Positions 18,126-26,462 of a stretch of DNA of 64,000 nucleotides are shown here, piece by piece. Both the position numbers and the translations under genes were made by a program. The notes beneath the pieces are model-generated. The model saw only the letters and a program-made list of their open reading frames with translations. It ran no database searches and was not told the origin of the DNA. Location of the stretch: contig CAYWIE010000004.1 of assembly GCA_964458275.1 (NCBI GenBank), positions 9,372 to 73,371 of the forward strand, in the 5' to 3' direction. The stretch's first letter is position 1. Every line of letters starts with the position of its first letter. This stretch comes from HGM04593 sp964458275 (GTDB lineage Bacteria > Bacteroidota > Bacteroidia > Bacteroidales > Bacteroidaceae).

Positions 18126-19397
18126 TTATTTGCATACAACATGTTTCTTTCTCAGGCTGGCTATCTCATCGGCTGTGTAGCCAATCTCTTTAAGCACTTC
18201 GTCGGTATGCTCTCCGAGCAACGGAGCCGCTTTTACCTCAGGCTTGTAGTTCGAGAATTTCGGAGGGCAGCCGATGGTTATGAATTTTCCGCGTTTGGGC
18301 TGGTCGACCTCGACGATTGTTCCGCATTTGCGCAACGACCGGTCGTTCTCTATTTCGAGCATGCTGAGTACGGGACCACAAGGAACGCCAGCCTTGCCAA
18401 GCTCTTCCACCACTTGAATCTTGTCTTTGGTCATGGTGTACTTCTCGATGGCTGCGTATATCTCCTCCTTCACCTCCTGACGGGCTGCCGGAGTGTTGAA
18501 TTTGGGGTCAGTTATCCATTCAGGCTTCCCTATTGCGTTGCATGCGGCTGCAAAGGGCTTCTCTTCGTTCTGCAATACAATGTAGACAAATGCGTTGGGG
18601 TCTTTCTCCCAGCCTTTGCAACGATAGCACCATCCGAGCACCTGTCCGCCTTCGACATTGCCGCCGCGAGGTACGGTGTTGCCGAATTTCTCTTTGGGGT
18701 ACTGTGGCAGATGCTTAAGCACTCCTGTGTGTTCGAGTATCTGCTGGTCGCGCAGCTTTATTCGGCAGAGGTTGAGCACTGCGTCCTGCATCGACTGTTC
18801 CACAAAGCAGCCTTCGCCTGTTCTTTCGCGTCCCATAAGGGCAGCAAGCAGGCCTATGAGCAGGTGCATGCCTGTGTTGCTGTCGCCAAGCGCGGCACCC
18901 GATTGTGTGGGGATGTTGTAATCGCCTTTCCACCAGCCGGTAGTGGCTGCCGCGCCGCCGGCGCATTGGGCAACCGGCTCAAATGCCTTTACGCTTGCAA
19001 AGGGGGAGTCGTCGTTGAAACCCTTAATGGTTCCATAAATTATTCGTGGGTTGATCTTGTGAACCTCCTCCCAAGAGAAACCGAGCTTGGCAACTGCTCC
19101 GGGATGAAGATTCTCTACGAAAATGTCGGCGGTCTTCAGCAGGCGGGTTAGAATCTCCTTGCCTTCGGGCGATTTCATGTCAAGCTCAATCGAGCGTTTG
19201 TTGCAGTTGAGCTGCAGATAATAGATGCCGTCGAGTCCCGGCTTGTCGAGAAGTTCTGTACGGGTGGGGTCGCCTACTCCGGTGCGCTCTATTTTTATTA
19301 CGTCGGCTCCGAGCCATGCGAGCATTTGTGTACACGAAGGACCGGACTGCACTTGTGTCCAGTCGATTACTTTGATACCTTTTAGTGGTGCTGTCAT
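18126..19397 (-). CDS. frc: Formyl-CoA:oxalate CoA-transferase
   Basis: 423 residues, a class III CoA-transferase (CaiB/BaiF family). It moves CoA from formyl-CoA to oxalate, giving oxalyl-CoA for Oxc. Gln17 and the catalytic Asp172 (LGDSNTGMH) are in the positions known from Oxalobacter Frc. It is the first gene of the frc-oxc-transporter operon. I see no clear -7 TAnnTTTG box just upstream, so its control may differ from the housekeeping genes around it. Confidence 0.93.
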   Translation of the reverse strand: MTAPLKGIKVIDWTQVQSGPSCTQMLAWLGADVIKIERTGVGDPTRTELLDKPGLDGIYYLQLNCNKRSIELDMKSPEGKEILTRLLKTADIFVENLHPGAVAKLGFSWEEVHKINPRIIYGTIKGFNDDSPFASVKAFEPVAQCAGGAAATTGWWKGDYNIPTQSGAALGDSNTGMHLLIGLLAALMGRERTGEGCFVEQSMQDAVLNLCRIKLRDQQILEHTGVLKHLPQYPKEKFGNTVPRGGNVEGGQVLGWCYRCKGWEKDPNAFVYIVLQNEEKPFAAACNAIGKPEWITDPKFNTPAARQEVKEEIYAAIEKYTMTKDKIQVVEELGKAGVPCGPVLSMLEIENDRSLRKCGTIVEVDQPKRGKFITIGCPPKFSNYKPEVKAAPLLGEHTDEVLKEIGYTADEIASLRKKHVVCK

Positions 19398-19527
19398 AAT
19401 TTCTTACAGTTTTTGTTAATGAATTGTTCTGCGCATTGCGCTTCAGAATTTATTAACAGCACTTTGACGATTTTTGTTTGTTGGCTGACGGTATCAAATA
19501 TGAAACAGTCTTCTTATACTGCCTCCC

Positions 19528-20742
19528 CTATGGTATCAACAGCGAGCTGTCGCCGTAGCTGAGGAAACGGAAATCGTGCGCCAGGGCATAGTCGTAAATC
19601 TTTCTCCAATCACCGTTGACAAATGCCGATACAAGCAGCAACAGAGTGCTTTTTGGCTGGTGGAAGTTTGTGACTATGGATTTTACTATGCGGTATTTAT
19701 AGCCCGGTGCAATTATTATGCGTGTGTGGGAATGGATGCGGTCGAGTCCTTTCCGTTGCATGTAGCTGTAAAGCGCTTGCAGTGCTTCGGATGCAGTGAG
19801 GGTGTGTTCGCGCTCGTATGCTATCCATTGGTTCACGGTGAGTGCCTCCTCGTCAATGTCTCCATTCTCCGCTACAGCTTCGCCTAAGAAGTAGAGGCTT
19901 TCGATTGTGCGTACGGAGGTTGTTCCTACAGCGATAACCGAAGCACCGGCTGCAATGATGCGTGCTATGAGTTCACGGCTCACTTCGATATACTCCTCAT
20001 GCATTTCGTGGTCGGCGATGATGTCGCTTTTTACAGGCTTGAATGTGCCGGCGCCGACATGGAGCGTTACTTCCCTGCAATCGACTCCTGCCTTTTTCAG
20101 CTCCTCAAAGACTTCGGCTGTGAAGTGCAGTCCGGCAGTGGGGGCTGCCACAGAGCCTTTTATCTTGGAATATACAGTCTGATAGGTGCTGTTGTCGCTC
20201 TCTTCGGTCTTTCTGTTGAGGTAAGGAGGAATGGGAAGCTCACCAGCTTTTTCAAGAAGCTCGGCAAAGCTTACGCCGCCGTCCCAGCTGAAGCGTACAA
20301 GGTTGACGGATGCCGGTGCGCCTATCCTTTCGGCTGTGAGGGTAATTGTGCTGCCGTTTACTTCGACAGTCTGTGAAAGGGTGCCGCTTTTCCAACGGTT
20401 GGAATTTCCCACAAGTGCCTGCCATACACAGCTCTCCGTCTGCTGGAATATTTGTTGGTAGTCGGCAGGGGCTTCAGGCTCTAAGCAGAATATCTCTATC
20501 TGCGCGCCCGTTGCCTTGCGGAAGCGTAAACGTGCCTGAATGACTTTTGTGTTGTTGAAAACCATAAGTGCCCCCGAAGGTATATATCGGGGTAAATTGC
20601 CGAAGTTGTCCTCGCTCACTTCACCTTTGTTGTATATGAGCAATTTTGAACTGTCGCGCTTTTTCAGTGGATATTTTGCAATACGTTCATCGGGTAACGG
20701 ATAGTCGTATTCTGCTATTTCTATGTTCTTTACACTATTCAT
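19528..20742 (-). CDS. queA: S-adenosylmethionine:tRNA ribosyltransferase-isomerase
   Basis: 404 residues. It transfers and isomerises the ribosyl part of SAM onto preQ1 in tRNA to give epoxyqueuosine. Family blocks are visible: YPLPDERIAKYPLKKRDSSK at the N-terminus, APTAGLHFT in the middle and NFHQPKSTLLLLVSAF near the C-terminus. The ATG at 20742 was chosen (MNSVKNIEIAEYDY). It is longer than the E. coli enzyme (356), with extra sequence in mid-protein, which I recall as normal for Bacteroidota. Confidence 0.94.
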   Translation of the reverse strand: MNSVKNIEIAEYDYPLPDERIAKYPLKKRDSSKLLIYNKGEVSEDNFGNLPRYIPSGALMVFNNTKVIQARLRFRKATGAQIEIFCLEPEAPADYQQIFQQTESCVWQALVGNSNRWKSGTLSQTVEVNGSTITLTAERIGAPASVNLVRFSWDGGVSFAELLEKAGELPIPPYLNRKTEESDNSTYQTVYSKIKGSVAAPTAGLHFTAEVFEELKKAGVDCREVTLHVGAGTFKPVKSDIIADHEMHEEYIEVSRELIARIIAAGASVIAVGTTSVRTIESLYFLGEAVAENGDIDEEALTVNQWIAYEREHTLTASEALQALYSYMQRKGLDRIHSHTRIIIAPGYKYRIVKSIVTNFHQPKSTLLLLVSAFVNGDWRKIYDYALAHDFRFLSYGDSSLLIP

Positions 20743-20852
20743 ACTTTGGGGAGATTCTATATTCGGTAATCTGTGATTCTTTAGTTGGGAGAAGTTGGCC
20801 GCAAAACAACCGTCTCCCATTGGGAAAATTTATGGGCGAAGGCTTTATGCTG

Positions 20853-21150
20853 TTAATCTTCCAACATACGACGTTTGAGGTCCATTCGTTGGTGCAGGAT
20901 TCTTATGACAAGAATATCACCGTCAGCGAGGATACGGTAGAAGATTATGTGTCTGTTGGCTCTATATCCATGCAGACCATCTGCTGTTTCTTCATACCTT
21001 ACGCCAAACAGTCGAGGATTCTCAGTTGTTTTTCGGCACGATTCAATAAGCATATTGTAATAATTATCCGCTTGACGCTCCGACCAAGTGTATATTCCCA
21101 AATGCTGGTCAGGTCCTCTACTGCTTTGTTGGTCAGGTGATATTTAGCCA
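20853..21150 (-). pseudogene. parE: ParE/RelE-family toxin gene, apparently frameshifted
   Basis: From the ATG at 21150 the frame reads MAKYHLTNKAVEDLTSIWEY, a typical ParE start, through about codon 21; it then leaves the family and stops early. The rest of the toxin continues in the neighbouring frame from WSERQADNYY (about 21087) to the end, YRANRHIIFYRI...LHQRMD, stopping at 20853. A single missing base near 21087-21093 would join the two parts. The antitoxin gene upstream is intact and overlaps the ATG by seven bases, as in parDE operons. Either the toxin is inactivated, or this is an assembly error; a fragment starting at the in-frame TTG (21101) would lack the first strand. Confidence 0.75.
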
Positions 21151-21395
21151 TTTGTTTTTGTTCGTTTTGCTTTTAGTTTTTTTAGATGCTCTTCGGCATT
21201 AAACTCTGTGGCAATACCGCTCTCTAAGCCCTCTGCAATAGCCATTTTCAGCTCTTGCAGATGACTTTCGTTCTCTTCTAAAAGGCGTAAACCTGCACGA
21301 ATAACCTCGCTGGCATTGTTGTAACGTCCTTGCTCTACTTTCATTCGGATAAAATTCTCGAAATAAGTACCCAATGCTACTGATGTCGTTTTCAT
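21144..21395 (-). CDS. parD: ParD-family antitoxin
   Basis: 83 residues. It has a ribbon-helix-helix start (TSVALGTYFENFIRMKVEQG), followed by YNNASEVIRAGLRLLEE, the hallmark of ParD/CC2985 antitoxins, and a charged C-terminal tail that would wrap the toxin. It should bind DNA as a dimer and repress its own operon. A 27-bp palindrome overlapping the promoter, 18 bases upstream, is the likely operator. The partner toxin gene downstream appears frameshifted. Confidence 0.9.
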   Translation of the reverse strand: MKTTSVALGTYFENFIRMKVEQGRYNNASEVIRAGLRLLEENESHLQELKMAIAEGLESGIATEFNAEEHLKKLKAKRTKTNG

Positions 21396-21412
21396 ATCTC
21401 AATAATTTTCTA

Positions 21413-21439
21413 CAAAGTTACCAAATATTGGTAACTTTG
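21413..21439 (-). promoter_or_regulatory. ParD operator overlapping the parDE promoter
   Basis: Perfect palindrome with 12-bp arms (21413-21424, 21428-21439) and a 3-base centre. The arm nearer parD reads TAACTTTG on the minus strand, a match to the -7 consensus TAnnTTTG. Binding of a ribbon-helix-helix dimer here would block transcription; the autoregulatory role is inferred from the family. Confidence 0.7.
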
Positions 21440-21474
21440 CGAGCTTTCAACCGAATATATTGTATGCAAGAGTA

Positions 21475-21568
21475 AGAAATAGTTTGAATTTAGCCCTATT
21501 CGCCGTTGCTTTTGAAGTAGTTCCCTGCTGTTTGTGTCATCTTCAGAAGTAAAATTCAAACAGCTTCT
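21475..21568. repeat. Short copy of the dispersed element with both ends
   Basis: Left end 21475-21492 and right end 21550-21568 are imperfect inverted copies of the AGAAGCTGTTTGAATTTTA end, 94 bases apart in total. The right end overlaps the last two bases of the uvrB stop codon region. It lies between uvrB and parD. Confidence 0.6.
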
Positions 21569-23585
21569 AATTCTTCTTTCCGTTGAGCAGCTCCTGCAGT
21601 TTTAACATCTCGTCGCGATATTGCGCAGCTTCTATGAACTCCATCTTGTCTGCTGCCTCTTTCATCAGACGGCGTGTACGTTCGATGCTCTTTTCGAGCT
21701 GTTCGCGGCTCATGTATTCAACTATGGGGTCTGCAGCCTCTCTTGTGTTGACGCTCTCTTCGCTATAAACTTTGCGGAGAGAATCCTTGCTTGCGCTTGA
21801 GAGTATGTTGCCTATGCTTTTCTTTATCTGTTTTGGCGTTATGCCGTTTGCTTCGTTATATGCTATCTGCTTTTCGCGTCGGCGGTTGGTCTCGTCTATG
21901 GTTCTTTTCATGCTCGATGTTATGGTGTCGGCATAGAAAATTACTTTTCCGTTGACATTGCGTGCAGCACGGCCTGCGGTCTGTGTGAGCGAACGGTGGC
22001 TGCGCAGGAATCCCTCCTTGTCGGCATCAAGTATGGCAACGAGCGACACTTCGGGCAGGTCGAGCCCTTCGCGCAGCAGGTTTACTCCTATAAGTACATC
22101 ATAAAGCCCCTCGCGCAGGTCGGTCATAATCTGCACACGCTCAAGCGTGTCTACGTCGCTGTGTATGTAGTTGCACCTTACGCCGTTCTTTTGCAGGTAG
22201 GTTGTCAGCTCCTCTGCCATGCGTTTTGTGAGAGTGGTAACAAGCACACGCTTTTCGTTGCGAGTCCTTATCTCTATCTCTTCCATGAGGTCGTCTACCT
22301 GATTCATCGAAGGGCGTACTTCGATTATGGGGTCCAGCAGCCCGGTGGGGCGTATCAGCTGTTCCACTATCACGCCGCCGCTCTCTTGAAGCTCGTAGTC
22401 GTCGGGCGTCGCGCTGACATATATGACCTGGTTGGTCATCTCTTGAAACTCTTCGAACTTCAGCGGACGGTTGTCGAGCGCGGCAGGCAGTCTGAATCCG
22501 AATTCCACCAGATTCAGCTTGCGCGCCCTGTCGCCGCCATACATGGCATGTATCTGGGGTACGCTCACGTGGCTCTCGTCGATAACCATGAGAAAGTCTT
22601 TGGGGAAGAAGTCCAGCAGGCAGTAGGGGCGTGTCCCCGGCTTCCTGCCATCGAAATAGCGGGAATAGTTCTCGATGCCGGAACAGTGTCCGAGCTCGCG
22701 CATCATCTCCATGTCGTATGTAACACGCTCATGCAGCCTTTTGGCCTCGTATGCCTTTCCTATCTCCTTGAAATATTCAACCCTTTCGGCAAGGTCTTTC
22801 TCTATTTGGGCTATGGCATTCTGGGTGCTCTCTTTTGTGGTCATGAAGAGGTTGGCAGGGTATATCTTGTACTCGTCGAAGTCGGTTATGCGTCTGCCTG
22901 TCTCTGCATCAATCTCCTCTATGCAGTCAATCTCGTCGTCCCAGAATATGATGCGCAAAACATGGTCGCTGTATGCAAGGCTGACATCCACTGTGTCGCC
23001 TTTCACTCTGAAGTTTCCGCGGTTAAGTTCAATGTCGTTGCGCTGATAAAGGCTGTTGACCAGCCAACGCAGAAGTACATTCCTGTCGAGCCGCATCCCG
23101 CGCTTTATCTCTATGACATTCTTGTAGAAATCCGATGGATTTCCCATGCCGTAGATGCACGATACAGAGGATATGACCACAACATCTTTTCGTCCCGAAA
23201 GCAGTGCCGATGTAGCCGACAGGCGCAGCTTGTCTATCTCGTCGTTGATTGCAAGGTCCTTCTCTATGTATGTGTCGGTCGATGGAATATATGCCTCAGG
23301 CTGGTAGTAGTCGTAATAAGAGACGTAGTACTCTATCGCATTGTTCGGGAAAAAGCCCTTGAATTCGCTGTATAGCTGGGCGGCAAGAGTCTTGTTGTGG
23401 CTGAGGATGAGCGTCGGGCGATTAATCTCCTTGATGACGTTTGCTATAGTAAACGTTTTGCCCGAACCGGTAACGCCTAACAGTGTCTGTGCCGGCATCC
23501 CGCTTCTTATTCCGTCGATCAGCTGTGCAATAGCCTCAGGCTGGTCGCCGGTAGGACGATAATCAGATATAAGTTCGAAATTCAT
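21567..23585 (-). CDS. uvrB: Excinuclease ABC subunit B
   Basis: 672 residues. It is the damage-verifying helicase-like subunit of nucleotide excision repair, loaded by UvrA and recruiting UvrC. Walker A is GVTGSGKT at 37-44; the beta-hairpin region YYDYYQPEAYIPSTDTYIEK follows; helicase motifs (VIDESHVS, GRAARN) and a C-terminal UVR motif are present. The ATG at 23585 (MNFELISDYRPTGDQP) was chosen; the frame extends 46 codons upstream but into promoter-like sequence. A TATCTTCGC box on the minus strand (23611-23619) may be its -7 element. Confidence 0.96.
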   Translation of the reverse strand: MNFELISDYRPTGDQPEAIAQLIDGIRSGMPAQTLLGVTGSGKTFTIANVIKEINRPTLILSHNKTLAAQLYSEFKGFFPNNAIEYYVSYYDYYQPEAYIPSTDTYIEKDLAINDEIDKLRLSATSALLSGRKDVVVISSVSCIYGMGNPSDFYKNVIEIKRGMRLDRNVLLRWLVNSLYQRNDIELNRGNFRVKGDTVDVSLAYSDHVLRIIFWDDEIDCIEEIDAETGRRITDFDEYKIYPANLFMTTKESTQNAIAQIEKDLAERVEYFKEIGKAYEAKRLHERVTYDMEMMRELGHCSGIENYSRYFDGRKPGTRPYCLLDFFPKDFLMVIDESHVSVPQIHAMYGGDRARKLNLVEFGFRLPAALDNRPLKFEEFQEMTNQVIYVSATPDDYELQESGGVIVEQLIRPTGLLDPIIEVRPSMNQVDDLMEEIEIRTRNEKRVLVTTLTKRMAEELTTYLQKNGVRCNYIHSDVDTLERVQIMTDLREGLYDVLIGVNLLREGLDLPEVSLVAILDADKEGFLRSHRSLTQTAGRAARNVNGKVIFYADTITSSMKRTIDETNRRREKQIAYNEANGITPKQIKKSIGNILSSASKDSLRKVYSEESVNTREAADPIVEYMSREQLEKSIERTRRLMKEAADKMEFIEAAQYRDEMLKLQELLNGKKN

Positions 23586-23744
23586 CTCATTCCATGTTCC
23601 GTATTGACGTGCGAAGATAATAATTTTACTTCTTACAAGAAAACTATTCGAATGTAACAATCCTAAAAAGCGAAAACCTTGCTGTTGTTTTGCTCGCAGA
23701 GTGTTATTTCTCTTTAAAAACAATTATAAATAATATTCCAACCG

Positions 23745-23776
23745 TTGCATTTTCATCGCAAAACAGCTATCTTTGC
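23745..23776 (+). promoter_or_regulatory. Promoter of the bamD-rpoZ operon
   Basis: -33 TTGC at 23745-23748, 19-base spacer, -7 TATCTTTGC at 23768-23776, followed by the bamD ATG at 23794. Confidence 0.75.
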
Positions 23777-23793
23777 AGACGAATTTTTCAAAT

Positions 23794-24603
23794 ATGAAGA
23801 AAAGTCTCTATACTCTTTTAATCGGTCTGTTGCTGCTTACATCCTGCTCGCAATACAATAAATTGCAGAAAACCAGTGATGTAGAGTGTCGCTATGAGGC
23901 AGCAAAGGAATATTTTGTAAGCAGGAAGTTCGGTCATGCCGCATCTCTGCTTGAGGACCTCATAACCATATTCAAGGGCCACAGAAACGGTGAGGAGTCG
24001 CTCTTTATGCTGGCAATGTGCTACTACGAATCGGGTGATTATGAGACAGCTTCGCAATATTTCAAGACATACTACACAACCTATCAGCGTGGTGTGTATA
24101 CCGAAGATGCCCGTTTCCATTGCGGCAAATCCCTTTTCAAGAATATCCCCGTGCCTGAACTCGACCAGTCGAGTACGCATCTTGCCATTCAGGAGCTCCA
24201 GCTGTTTATGGAGTATTACCCTGCGAGCAGATACAGCGGCGAAGCTCAGGAGATGCTGTTTGCAATGCACGACCTTCTGGTGGAAAAGGACTATCTTTCG
24301 GCAAAGCTGTACTACGACCTCGGCAGTTTCGACCTGATGCGCAACAACTATCAGGCGTGTATAGTTACAGCTCAGAATGCCTTGAAGGACTATCCCTATA
24401 CAAAACTGCGCGAAGAACTTTCAATACTTATTCTGCGGGCAAAGTACAAGATGGCATACAAGAGTGTAGAGGAGAAGAAGGTAGACCGCTATCGCGATAC
24501 GGTAGACGAATATTATGCTTTCAAGAATGAATTTCCCGAAAGCAAATATCTTGAAGAGGCAGAAGAGTACTATCGCAAAGCACTGGAAATAGTAAACGAA
24601 TAA
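23794..24603 (+). CDS. bamD: Outer-membrane assembly lipoprotein BamD
   Basis: 269 residues. The lipobox LLTSC gives lipidated Cys18; the ATG at 23794 was chosen for this reason. The body is a series of TPR-like helical repeats (for example YEAAKEYFVSRKFGHAASLL and LFMLAMCYYESGDYETASQY), as in the BamD/YfiO family. BamD helps BamA insert beta-barrel proteins into the outer membrane. The following genes, encoding an omega-like RNA polymerase subunit and DUF4293, are its usual partners in Bacteroidota; spacing to rpoZ is 13 bases. Confidence 0.92.
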   Translation: MKKSLYTLLIGLLLLTSCSQYNKLQKTSDVECRYEAAKEYFVSRKFGHAASLLEDLITIFKGHRNGEESLFMLAMCYYESGDYETASQYFKTYYTTYQRGVYTEDARFHCGKSLFKNIPVPELDQSSTHLAIQELQLFMEYYPASRYSGEAQEMLFAMHDLLVEKDYLSAKLYYDLGSFDLMRNNYQACIVTAQNALKDYPYTKLREELSILILRAKYKMAYKSVEEKKVDRYRDTVDEYYAFKNEFPESKYLEEAEEYYRKALEIVNE

Positions 24604-24616
24604 AAAAGATATAATA

Positions 24617-24955
24617 ATGGACTACAAGAAGACAAACGCCCCCACCACAACAATGACTCGTAACATGGCTGATTTCGTTACAGAGACAGGCAATGTGTAT
24701 GAATCCATAGCCATAATTGGCAAACGCTCCAACCAGATTGCAGGCGAGCTCAAGGAGGAGTTGTTGAAAAAACTCAACGAGTTCTCTTCAAGAACAGATA
24801 ACCTCGAAGAGCAGTCAGAGAATAAGGAGCAGGTGGAAATTTCGCGTTTCTATGAGCGTCTGCCGAAGCCTACGCTGATAGCAACACAGGAATTCCTCGA
24901 AGATAAAATCTATTTCCGCGATCTCTCTAAGGAGAAGAGCGAGGCTGAGGATTGA
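24617..24955 (+). CDS. rpoZ: RNA polymerase omega subunit (Bacteroidota type)
   Basis: 112 residues. The block NVYESIAIIGKRSNQIAGELKEELLKKL is the omega-family core that clamps the beta' C-terminus, flanked by phylum-specific extensions and a charged tail. It is recognisable mainly by context between bamD and DUF4293 and by length. Omega promotes RNA polymerase assembly and stability. Confidence 0.85.
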   Translation: MDYKKTNAPTTTMTRNMADFVTETGNVYESIAIIGKRSNQIAGELKEELLKKLNEFSSRTDNLEEQSENKEQVEISRFYERLPKPTLIATQEFLEDKIYFRDLSKEKSEAED

Positions 24956-24980
24956 TTGTAAACGCAATAAAGCAAAAAGC

Positions 24981-25445
24981 ATGAAATTCCGCACCTACCA
25001 GATTTTTTACCTGCTTTCGGCAGTGCTTGCGGTTGCAGCCTTGTGTTCTACAATGTTGCAGATTATAGAGCCGAGCGGAGCAACGAATGAATTGACAAAC
25101 TTCTGCTACAAGGCGGCTGACGGCAATGTGTCAAATTCGCCGGTAGCGTTAGGGGTTGTTCTTATTGTAACAGCATTGGTCAATCTGTTCGGATTTGTTG
25201 TATCGGGCTTTCAGAACTTTGAATTGCAGAAAAGAGTCTCCATACTCGGTATTCTCCTCTGTGTGGGCTATTACCTGCTTTTGGGAATATACGCATGGAT
25301 TCTTGCAGAGGATTCATTTATACTCTCTTTGCAGCTGTTGTTCCCGTTGTTCATGCTCATATTCAATGCACTCGCTTTTTTTGCATCGCGTCGCACAGAG
25401 GCGGCAATCCTTGCAAGAGCATCAGGCTTCAGACTGAGAGATTAA
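24981..25445 (+). CDS. DUF4293 family membrane protein
   Basis: 154 residues with four predicted transmembrane helices (about 8-30, 55-75, 83-103, 110-132) and a basic C-terminus. It resembles DUF4293, a Bacteroidota family of unknown function that usually follows the omega gene. It is the last gene of the bamD operon, followed by a hairpin. Confidence 0.82.
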   Translation: MKFRTYQIFYLLSAVLAVAALCSTMLQIIEPSGATNELTNFCYKAADGNVSNSPVALGVVLIVTALVNLFGFVVSGFQNFELQKRVSILGILLCVGYYLLLGIYAWILAEDSFILSLQLLFPLFMLIFNALAFFASRRTEAAILARASGFRLRD

Positions 25446-25482
25446 GGCGAGATTGCGAAAAGATATTTTTTAGAACTGTTAT

Positions 25483-25517
25483 AAGAGAGGGTGCTTCTGA
25501 ATGGTGCATCCTCTCTT
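25483..25517 (+). terminator. Terminator of the bamD operon
   Basis: Arms 25483-25494 and 25506-25517 pair at 11 of 12 positions around an 11-base loop, 38 bases after the DUF4293 stop. Confidence 0.65.
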
Positions 25518-25552
25518 TCTTGAATATTGTCGTTGGCTTGTTGTGTCGGGGA

Positions 25553-25594
25553 ATATAAAAAAGTCGGAGAAAGTCTTTCGACTTTCTCCGACTC
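25553..25594 (-). terminator. Terminator of tRNA-Leu
   Basis: Perfect 13-bp arms (25562-25574, 25581-25593). On the minus strand the hairpin is followed by a run of T. It lies just past the 3' end of the tRNA. Confidence 0.85.
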
Positions 25595-25596
25595 TG

Positions 25597-25678
25597 TACC
25601 CAGACCCGGGATCGAACCGGGATGGGTTGCCCCACTGGTGTTTGAGACCAGCGCGTCTACCGATTCCGCCATCTGGGC
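25597..25678 (-). tRNA. tRNA-Leu (anticodon CAA)
   Basis: The cloverleaf reads GCCCAGATGGCGGAATCGGT from 25678; acceptor GCCCAGA pairs with TCTGGGT (one G-U), the anticodon stem CTGGT/ACCAG holds loop CTCAAAC with anticodon CAA, and the T-arm contains GGTTCGATCC. The long variable region is typical of Leu tRNA. No CCA is encoded. Confidence 0.95.
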
Positions 25679-25698
25679 ATTTTTCTCTCAAATGCGAT

Positions 25699-25729
25699 GC
25701 AAAGGTATAGCAATTTTCTGTAACAGCAA
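25699..25729 (-). promoter_or_regulatory. Promoter of tRNA-Leu
   Basis: Minus strand: -33 TTG at 25729-25727, 19-base spacer, -7 TACCTTTGC at 25707-25699, 21 bases before the tRNA 5' end. Confidence 0.7.
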
Positions 25730-25767
25730 AATATTTCGAGGTTTTTTTGAAAAAAGTTTTTAATTGT

Positions 25768-25799
25768 TTGCCTATGTCGTTGAAAAGAAGTACTTTTGC
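25768..25799 (+). promoter_or_regulatory. Promoter of the rplM-rpsI operon
   Basis: -33 TTG at 25768-25770, 20-base spacer, -7 TACTTTTGC at 25791-25799. It gives a leader of nearly 190 bases before rplM. Confidence 0.72.
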
Positions 25800-25805
25800 A
25801 GGCCG

Positions 25806-25993
25806 ATTATTATCGACCTGATAAAGATTCGGGTCAAAATTAACGCTTCAGGTCTCCGAGTGGTTAGTTAGGGTGACTTAGCCAATCGCTTGATAATCAC
25901 GCGAGGAGGGTTTCTTGAGAGCTCAAATTCCGTTAAGGGCGTTCAGGAGAAGGGTTAAAAAATAGAATATTAACTAATAAAACTATTTTTAAA
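25806..25993 (+). ncRNA. Candidate structured leader of rplM
   Basis: About 188 untranslated bases between the promoter and the rplM start. The first half is G/C-rich relative to its surroundings and contains several short self-complementary pieces, such as TTGAGAGCTCAA at about 25915-25926; the last 40 bases before the start are A/U-rich. Ribosomal protein leaders upstream of rplM have been described in Bacteroidia, as I recall. Autoregulation by L13 is inferred; I did not fold it. Confidence 0.5.
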
Positions 25994-26455
25994 GTGGATA
26001 CTTTAAGCTACAAAACAGTTTCTGCAAACAAAGCAACCGTAAAGAAAGAGTGGGTTGTTGTTGATGCTACAGACCAGGTTATTGGTCGTCTTGGCGCAAA
26101 AGTTGCCAAAATTTTGAGAGGTAAATATAAACCCGATTTTACTCCCAATGTAGATTGCGGCGATAATGTTATCATCATTAATGCAAGCAAGGCAATCCTT
26201 ACAGGCAATAAGTGGGCAAATCGTGAGTATCTCACATTCTCAGGTTATCCCGGTGGACAGAAGTCTTTCACACCCGGTGATGTGGTAAAAGGTTATAAAG
26301 GTTACGAGCGTCTTTTCAAGCACGTTGTGAAAGGTATGCTTCCCAAGTCTCGTCTTGGCGTACACATCCTCAACAACCTTTATGTATACGAAGGCCCTGA
26401 GCACAAGCACGAGGCACAGCAGCCTAAAACAATTGATATTAATTCTTATAAATAA
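25994..26455 (+). CDS. rplM: 50S ribosomal protein L13
   Basis: 153 residues, starting with GTG at 25994 (reading MDTLSYKTVSANKATV, the usual Bacteroidales start). Family blocks WVVVDATDQVIGRLGAKVAK, DFTPNVDCGDNVIIINASKA and the C-terminal VYEGPEHKHEAQQP are present. GTG is rare among the starts in this window and could belong with translational control by the leader. rpsI follows after seven bases. Confidence 0.96.
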   Translation: MDTLSYKTVSANKATVKKEWVVVDATDQVIGRLGAKVAKILRGKYKPDFTPNVDCGDNVIIINASKAILTGNKWANREYLTFSGYPGGQKSFTPGDVVKGYKGYERLFKHVVKGMLPKSRLGVHILNNLYVYEGPEHKHEAQQPKTIDINSYK

Positions 26456-26462
26456 TTAGCAG

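Noticed and set aside
18120..19151. Open frame of 343 codons opposite frc
   Set aside because: It is the mirror frame of a clear formyl-CoA transferase gene, has no family resemblance and a skewed Cys/Val/Tyr-rich composition.
21087..21101. Programmed ribosomal frameshift in parE
   Set aside because: No slippery heptamer or downstream pseudoknot was seen at the junction; a simple deletion or sequencing error explains it better.
21996..23375. Open frame of 459 codons opposite uvrB
   Set aside because: Antisense to a well-conserved uvrB; the composition is that of a shadow frame and no motif was found.
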